Shown here: piece after piece, positions 59,836 through 64,000 of the stretch
Numbering within the stretch: the first letter of the stretch is position 1
Layout: each line of letters begins with the position of its first letter
Assembly (NCBI RefSeq): GCF_051380735.1
Contig: NZ_JBNYXQ010000008.1
Span: 182,088 to 246,087 of the forward strand
Direction of reading: 5' to 3'
Source of the DNA: Janthinobacterium sp051380735
GTDB taxonomy: Bacteria > Pseudomonadota > Gammaproteobacteria > Burkholderiales > Burkholderiaceae_D
DNA: 64,000 bases
Notes under the pieces: generated by a model
What the model was told of the DNA's origin: nothing
Databases searched by the model: none
Seen by the model: only the letters and a program-made list of their open reading frames with translations
Translations under genes and position numbers: made by a program

Positions 59836-60507
59836 TCAGGCGGGCACCAGTTCCTGGAAATAATAGGTGGCGCCGCCAAGATCTTGCGGCGCATCGTAGC
59901 GCAGCACCTGGGTGCGCTTGAGCGCCACCGGCGCGCTGAAGGCCGGGCCGTCGTAGACAAAGGTATGGAACTCGCCATTTTCGCCGCAGGCGTCCACGCC
60001 GGGCGGCAGGTCGGCCAGGAAGGCGGCGTCGAATTCGCGCCCGCAAAAGTCGGCCGACAAATGCTGGCCGTTGATGCACACGACGATGGCCTTGAAGCCG
60101 GCGGCCAGAAATTCTTCGACCAGCGCCAGGCGGTTTTCTCCCCATAACGGCAAATGCGCTTGCAGGCCAGCGCTGGCGCAGACTTTTTCTTCCCAGTCGC
60201 GGTGCGGCTGCAGGTCGATATCGCCAAACAAGGCATGCTCGATGCCTTCGGCTTTCGCCGCGCGCAGCATGGCGATGAATTGTGCCTCGTAGCTGGCCCA
60301 GCTGGCATGATAGCGCTGCAGGCGCGCGCCAAGGCTGGCTGCCTGCGCTTCGAGCAGCTCGGGCGGCACGCCGTGCGAACGCGACTTGCGCCCGTCCTCA
60401 TCCATGGCCGTAATCAACAGCGGCACGCTGATGCCCGCAGTGCGCGCGCGCCACAGGGCCAGGCAGGAATCCTTGCCGCCGCTCCAGGAAATCAGGGCAG
60501 TCGTCAT
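59836..60507 (-). CDS. Diphthine-ammonia ligase-like PP-loop ATPase
   Basis: ATP pyrophosphatase of 223 residues in the DUF71/Dph6 family. The PP-loop SGGKDS is at residues 9-14, with the conserved EGIEHALFGDIDLQPHRDWEEKVC and GENGEFHTFVYDGP near the C-terminus. In eukaryotes the family amidates diphthine; bacteria lack diphthamide, so the bacterial substrate is unknown (a B12-related amide ligase has been suggested for some). Its start overlaps the ElaA stop by four bases. Confidence 0.85.
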   Translation of the reverse strand: MTTALISWSGGKDSCLALWRARTAGISVPLLITAMDEDGRKSRSHGVPPELLEAQAASLGARLQRYHASWASYEAQFIAMLRAAKAEGIEHALFGDIDLQPHRDWEEKVCASAGLQAHLPLWGENRLALVEEFLAAGFKAIVVCINGQHLSADFCGREFDAAFLADLPPGVDACGENGEFHTFVYDGPAFSAPVALKRTQVLRYDAPQDLGGATYYFQELVPA

Positions 60508-60977
60508 ACAGCTTCCGCCGCGCGCAGCATGTCGATATGCTGTATGCCGTCTTCATCGTAGGGTGCGCTGACGGTGACGAAACCGAAGGACTGGTAAAAG
60601 CGCTCGAGGTACTGCTGGGCGCCGATGCGGATTGCGTGACCCTGGTGCAGGCGCACGGCGCGCGCAATGCCCTCAAGAAGCAGCAGCTTGCCGGCGCCCA
60701 TGGTGCGCGCCTCGGGCGCCGTCAGCACGCGGCCCAGCGACATTTCCACATACTTGGCGCCCGGCGCCAGCACGCGCAAGTAGGCGGCCAGCTGCGGCTG
60801 GCCATTGCCATCATCCTTGTGCCAGCCCAGCAAATGCATGGCCCCCTGGTCATGGCCATCCAGGTCGGCATACAGGCATTGCTGCTCCAGCACGAATACG
60901 CGCTGGCGCAGCGCCAGCACCGCATACAATGAGTGGGGGCCGAGTTCGTCGAAGGTTTGCCATTGCCAAGTGATCAT
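60504..60977 (-). CDS. elaA: GNAT-family N-acetyltransferase ElaA
   Basis: A 157-residue GNAT protein of the ElaA group. It shows LYAVLALRQRVFVLEQQCLYADLDGHDQ, YLRVLAPG, the acetyl-CoA-binding LGRVLTAPEARTMGAGKLLLLEGIARA and QQYLERFYQSFGFVTVSAPYDEDGIQHIDM. Acceptor unknown. First gene of a two-gene operon with the PP-loop ATPase. Confidence 0.88.
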   Translation of the reverse strand: MITWQWQTFDELGPHSLYAVLALRQRVFVLEQQCLYADLDGHDQGAMHLLGWHKDDGNGQPQLAAYLRVLAPGAKYVEMSLGRVLTAPEARTMGAGKLLLLEGIARAVRLHQGHAIRIGAQQYLERFYQSFGFVTVSAPYDEDGIQHIDMLRAAEAV

Positions 60978-61023
60978 CGCGCTTCCAGATTGTCAGGGAA
61001 AGAGCGTGATTTTAAAGCTTCAG

Positions 61024-61063
61024 GCGAAAAAAAACCGCGCCGCCATCAGGCAGCGCGGTTTTT
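61024..61063 (-). terminator. Rho-independent terminator
   Basis: AACCGCGC (61033-61040) pairs with GCGCGGTT (61053-61060) around a 12-base loop, with an A-run on the left and T-run on the right. It terminates ohr (minus strand) through the complement of the A-run. Confidence 0.75.
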
Positions 61064-61080
61064 CATGACACGGGCCGTGC

Positions 61081-61506
61081 TCAGACGATGGTCAGGGTCA
61101 CGTCGATATTGCCACGGGTAGCGTTCGAGTAAGGGCACACGATGTGGGCGGCGGCAACCAGCTTTTCAGCGTCGGCGCGGTCCATGCCCGGCAGCGAAAT
61201 TTTCAGTTCCACTTCGATGCCGAAGCCCGTTTCGATGGCGCCGATACCGACCGTGCCTTCGATCGACAGGTCTGCTGGCAGGGCGATCTTGTCGCGGCCG
61301 CCGACAAATTTCATCGCACCGATAAAACAGGCCGAATATCCAGCGGCGAACAGCTGTTCAGGGTTGGTGCCGACGGCGCCGTTGCCACCGAGTTCTTTCG
61401 GCGTGGTCAGTTTCACGTCGAGCACATTATCGGACGACACGGCGCGGCCTTCGCGGCCTCCGGTGGCGGTAGCTTGGGCGCGGTACAGGACTTGTTGGAT
61501 CGACAT
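61081..61506 (-). CDS. ohr: Organic hydroperoxide resistance protein Ohr
   Basis: Thiol peroxidase of 141 residues of the Ohr/OsmC family detoxifying organic hydroperoxides. Catalytic cysteines are C60 (LFAAGYSACFIGAM) and C124 (AHIVCPYSN), with R18 (TGGREGRA) and E50 (TNPEQLF) completing the active site. The arrangement matches Ohr rather than OsmC. A MarR-type OhrR gene is normally adjacent but none is seen. The upstream region has a good promoter and short repeated AAATAGT elements that could bind such a regulator. Confidence 0.94.
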   Translation of the reverse strand: MSIQQVLYRAQATATGGREGRAVSSDNVLDVKLTTPKELGGNGAVGTNPEQLFAAGYSACFIGAMKFVGGRDKIALPADLSIEGTVGIGAIETGFGIEVELKISLPGMDRADAEKLVAAAHIVCPYSNATRGNIDVTLTIV

Positions 61507-61613
61507 GGTAGTGCTCCTTGAGTTAAATAGTTAACGACTAAATAGTGTGTTACTTTTTGGTTCTTGCCCCGGAGGCCCATCTGAAACATCTGCAATGCGG
61601 CGTCCATGTACAT

Positions 61614-61642
61614 AATATATATCGCGCACTATTTAATTGCAA
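61614..61642 (-). promoter_or_regulatory. Candidate sigma-70 promoter of ohr
   Basis: Read on the minus strand: TTGCAA (61642-61637), a 17-base spacer, TATATT (61619-61614), about 110 bases upstream of the ohr start. CACTATTT at 61627-61634 lies within the spacer. AAATAGT occurs twice downstream (61525-61531 and 61540-61546), so repression at these sites is conceivable. Confidence 0.5.
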
Positions 61643-61783
61643 GCGATTTTTATGCAATACGGCGAGACTCAGGCTTTATTTTTTTGCTTTCGTCGCCCAT
61701 TCATGCCTTCCGTCTCATAATGACTCCCGCCATGTGTGCCGCTTGATAGTCTCGGCTCACTTCAACGCCCCCAGGATCCCGTC

Positions 61784-63040
61784 ATGACCAGCTTCTTCTT
61801 TATTTTCCGCCTTGCGCTGGCAAGCTTCGCCGCGTATGCATTGATCATCTCGATCGCGCTCAATAACCTGTTGAGTGATGATGCCCATTATGAAGGTTTT
61901 GTGGTCGCCACCGCTGCCCTGGTATTCGCCTTTGCCGCCCTGAATGCGTTTTCGCATGTGCGCCGCGTGCGCCTGATCGCCGGCCAGGTGAATGGCGCGA
62001 CCCTGTCCTGCCGCCAGCGGCGCCAGATCGAGGTGCCGTTCGAGGCCGGCGAAACGTTCGACCTGATCGACGCGGCGATCCGCGAACTGCCGGGCAGCGA
62101 GATGCTTGAAAGTGCGCGTGACAGCCTGCAGGTGCAGGCCCGCGTGCGCCGTCCGGCGCCGTACACGCAGTCCGGCTCGCCGCGCTGGCATCTGCTGAAC
62201 TTCCTCGAGCCGCGCCCGAACCAGATCCTGGCCACCGTCACGCCGAACGGCGAAGCGGGCAGCGTGACCTTGATCTGCGAGCCGGCGCGCACCGCCTGGA
62301 CCGACTGGTTCCTGGTCGACCATGGCACCAACCTGGAAAACGCCGAAGCGGTAACGCGGGCGATTACGCGCCGGGTGGCGCAGCGCCGCCGCGGCGAGCA
62401 GGCCGATGCGCGCCAGACGGTGACGGAAAAAGAGCTGACGGTGGCCAAACTGAGCCTGCTGCACGCCCAGGTCGAGCCGCACTTCCTGTACAACACCCTG
62501 GCCAGCGCCCAGCTGCTGACGCGCAGCGACCCGGCACGCGCCGATGAAATGCTGGGCAATCTGATCGAATACCTGCGCCATTCGCTGCCGCGCACCGAGA
62601 ACGCCATGTCGACTTTGGGCATCGAGCTGGAACGGGCCAAGGCCTATCTCGACATTTTGAAAATCCGCATGGGCAGCCGGCTCAATTTGCAGATCGAAGT
62701 ACCGCCATACCTGAAGCAGGTGGAGTTGCCGCCGATGATGCTGCAAACGCTGGTGGAAAACGCCATCAAGCACGGGCTGGAGCCGAAAAGCGGCGGGGGC
62801 ACCGTGTGGATACTGGCGCGCGCCGGCGAGGGCACGGTGGCCATCACGGTAGCCGACGATGGCCAGGGCTTCAGCGACCATGGCGGCGGCACCGGCATTG
62901 GCCTGCGCAATGTGCGCGAACGGCTGCGCCTGACGTATGGCGACGCGGCGCTGTTTTCCATCGTGTCGAATTTCCCGGGCGGCGTGGCGGCCACCATCAC
63001 GGTGCCGGACAGTTCGGCCAGGGGAGCGGCATATGGCTAA
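61784..63040 (+). CDS. LytS/AlgZ-type sensor histidine kinase with unassigned central domain
   Basis: Membrane kinase of 418 residues. Two hydrophobic helices occupy about 5-28 and 38-55. Residues 70-205 form a domain I do not recognise. The His_kinase module follows with H233 in QVEPHFLYNTLASAQLL, then LVENAIKHGLEPKSGGG and DDGQGFSDHGGGTGIGLRNVRERL of the ATPase. This kinase class pairs with LytTR regulators, as found directly downstream with an 8-base overlap. AGGA precedes ATG 61784. Confidence 0.87.
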   Translation: MTSFFFIFRLALASFAAYALIISIALNNLLSDDAHYEGFVVATAALVFAFAALNAFSHVRRVRLIAGQVNGATLSCRQRRQIEVPFEAGETFDLIDAAIRELPGSEMLESARDSLQVQARVRRPAPYTQSGSPRWHLLNFLEPRPNQILATVTPNGEAGSVTLICEPARTAWTDWFLVDHGTNLENAEAVTRAITRRVAQRRRGEQADARQTVTEKELTVAKLSLLHAQVEPHFLYNTLASAQLLTRSDPARADEMLGNLIEYLRHSLPRTENAMSTLGIELERAKAYLDILKIRMGSRLNLQIEVPPYLKQVELPPMMLQTLVENAIKHGLEPKSGGGTVWILARAGEGTVAITVADDGQGFSDHGGGTGIGLRNVRERLRLTYGDAALFSIVSNFPGGVAATITVPDSSARGAAYG

Positions 63041-63812
63041 GATGTATACTTGTGTCGTCGCCGAAGACGAAACCCTGCTGCGCGAAGCGCTGCTGACCTT
63101 GCTGTCTGAAGTGTGGCCCGAGCTGCGCGTGGTCTCGGCCTGCGATGATGGCGGCACGGCCCTGGAAGCGATCGCCACCTTCCAGCCGGACCTGGCCTTT
63201 CTCGACATCCGCATGCCGGGCCTGTCCGGCCTGGAGGTGGCGGCTGGTGCGCTCGATGCCAGCCCTGGCACGCAAGTCGTGTTCATCACTGCCTACGACC
63301 AGTATGCGATCGCCGCGTTTGACAAGGGCGCCGTCGATTATTTGCTGAAACCGGTGGCGCGGCCACGCCTGCAGGCTTGCCGCGAGCGCATCGAGGCGCG
63401 TGCCTCAAAAGGTGCGGCGCCCGATGCATCGCTGGCAGCGCTGCTGCAGCAGTTGACGGGCGCGCTGCCATCGGTAGCCAAGGCGCCGCCGCTGGTGTGG
63501 CTGACGGCCAGCAGCGGCAAGGACACCAAACTCATCATGGTCGACGATGTCGCGTACTTTCAGTCCGATACCAAATATACGGCGGTGATGACGGCCGAAG
63601 GCGAATCCTTGCTGAGAAAACCGATACGCGAGCTGCTCGACACGCTCGACCCGGCCATCTTCAAGCAGATCCACCGCTCGACCATTGTCAACATGAGGGC
63701 GGTGGCGTCGGTGTCGCGCGATGAAATGGGCCGTGGCCTGCTGCGCCTGAAAACCCGGCCGGAGACGCTGACGGTGAGCCAGCCGTTCATGAGTTTGTTC
63801 AGGAATATGTAA
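63033..63812 (+). CDS. LytTR-family response regulator
   Basis: A 259-residue regulator. The receiver domain has the acidic pair ED at 11-12, phospho-acceptor D58 (LAFLDIRMPGLSG), T90-type threonine (FITAYDQYAI) and K107 (YLLKPVARP). The LytTR DNA-binding domain covers about 155-259 (VWLTASSGKDTKLIMVDDVAYFQSDTKYTAVMTAEGESLLRKPIRELLDTLDPAIFKQIHRSTIVNMRAV). GGGGAG lies ahead of ATG 63033; ATG 63042 is possible. Target genes unknown. Confidence 0.9.
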   Translation: MAKMYTCVVAEDETLLREALLTLLSEVWPELRVVSACDDGGTALEAIATFQPDLAFLDIRMPGLSGLEVAAGALDASPGTQVVFITAYDQYAIAAFDKGAVDYLLKPVARPRLQACRERIEARASKGAAPDASLAALLQQLTGALPSVAKAPPLVWLTASSGKDTKLIMVDDVAYFQSDTKYTAVMTAEGESLLRKPIRELLDTLDPAIFKQIHRSTIVNMRAVASVSRDEMGRGLLRLKTRPETLTVSQPFMSLFRNM

Positions 63813-63825
63813 CCCTTTCAAGGCC

Positions 63826-63888
63826 GGGGTCAGACCCTCAATGCCGCTAACGCAAAGGTCATTGCCAACAGTGACGGGGGTCAGACCC
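63826..63888. repeat. GGGGTCAGACCC repeat, direct-repeat form
   Basis: GGGGTCAGACCC at 63826-63837 and again at 63877-63888 in the same orientation. Each is followed by a near-identical tail (TCAATGCCGCTAA and TAATGCCGTTAA). The 18 bases GGGGTCAGACCCTCAATG are shared with 15641-15658. Confidence 0.8.
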
Positions 63889-63952
63889 TAATGCCGTTAA
63901 GTTAGTGTTCGCCTGAGACGTCGCTCTGGATAGCGTTGTGGTTTTGCCTTTG

Positions 63953-63980
63953 CGACCCGATCAAATTTTCGATCGGGTCG
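63953..63980. other. Perfect 10-bp hairpin at right window edge
   Basis: CGACCCGATC, AAATTTTC, GATCGGGTCG. On the minus strand it lies within open frames that run off the right edge (stops at 63902-63904 and 63897-63899), so it may be in or near the 3' end of a gene outside the window. No family can be assigned from about 33 codons. Confidence 0.4.
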
Positions 63981-64000
63981 ATAGACATTGAGCTCGACGA

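Overview
The window is GC-rich chromosomal DNA, almost fully coding. Gene content and neighbourhoods point to a betaproteobacterium of the Burkholderiales, most likely Oxalobacteraceae (Janthinobacterium, Duganella or Massilia type). This rests on family recognition by eye, not a database search. There is one tRNA (Thr-GGT), no rRNA, no CRISPR array, no recognisable prophage and no intact insertion sequence.

Region 1 (1-17.3 kb) is a sugar uptake and oxidation island. A ChvE/GguA-type multiple-sugar ABC system runs leftward off the window edge. Running rightward are a Weimberg D-xylose module (FAH-family XylX-like dehydratase, D-xylose dehydrogenase, xylonate dehydratase XylD), the XylFGH ABC transporter, an AraC-type XylR regulator and an unusually short mutarotase-like protein. 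A second set follows that resembles the De Ley-Doudoroff route for D-galactose: 2-keto-3-deoxygalactonate kinase, an IlvD/Edd sugar-acid dehydratase, an SMP-30 lactonase and a KDPG/KDPGal aldolase. The alpha-ketoglutarate semialdehyde dehydrogenase needed to finish the Weimberg route is not in the window.

Region 2 (17.3-35.9 kb) is mixed housekeeping and signalling: CoA-binding protein and PPK2, a secreted PHB-depolymerase-like esterase, an exported glutathione peroxidase, a small AT-richer toxin-antitoxin pair, a PabB-PabC fusion, SlmA, a HAD phosphatase, a TraB/GumN protein, tRNA-Thr, ArgB, a hybrid histidine kinase with an HD-GYP response regulator, a cytosolic PHB-depolymerase-type esterase with a ribbon-helix-helix regulator, DUF1289, an MBL hydrolase, nitronate monooxygenase and HPRT.

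Region 3 (36-44.5 kb) is one leftward operon in which a branched-chain-type ABC transporter (LivGHMJF) lies between two AMP-forming CoA ligases. This suggests uptake coupled to CoA activation of an organic or aromatic acid. A divergent Crp/Fnr regulator leads a DUF4132 protein and a GT1 glycosyltransferase.

Region 4 (48.7-63.8 kb) carries PepP with small partners, MgtC/SapB, DUF924, a DUF2520 Rossmann protein, an outer-membrane beta-barrel preceded by a PmrA/QseB-like box, EttA, RarD, Kup (TTG start), a lipoprotein FKBP, a PP-loop ATPase, ElaA, Ohr, and a LytS/LytTR-type two-component pair with an unexplained central domain.

Two families of intergenic repeats are visible. One is built on GGGGTCAGACCC, with sites in five intergenic regions. 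The other comprises two long imperfect palindromes that share an identical 12-bp core in opposite orientations. These, the ligase-flanked transporter, the short mutarotase and the sensor-kinase domain are the least explained parts of the window.
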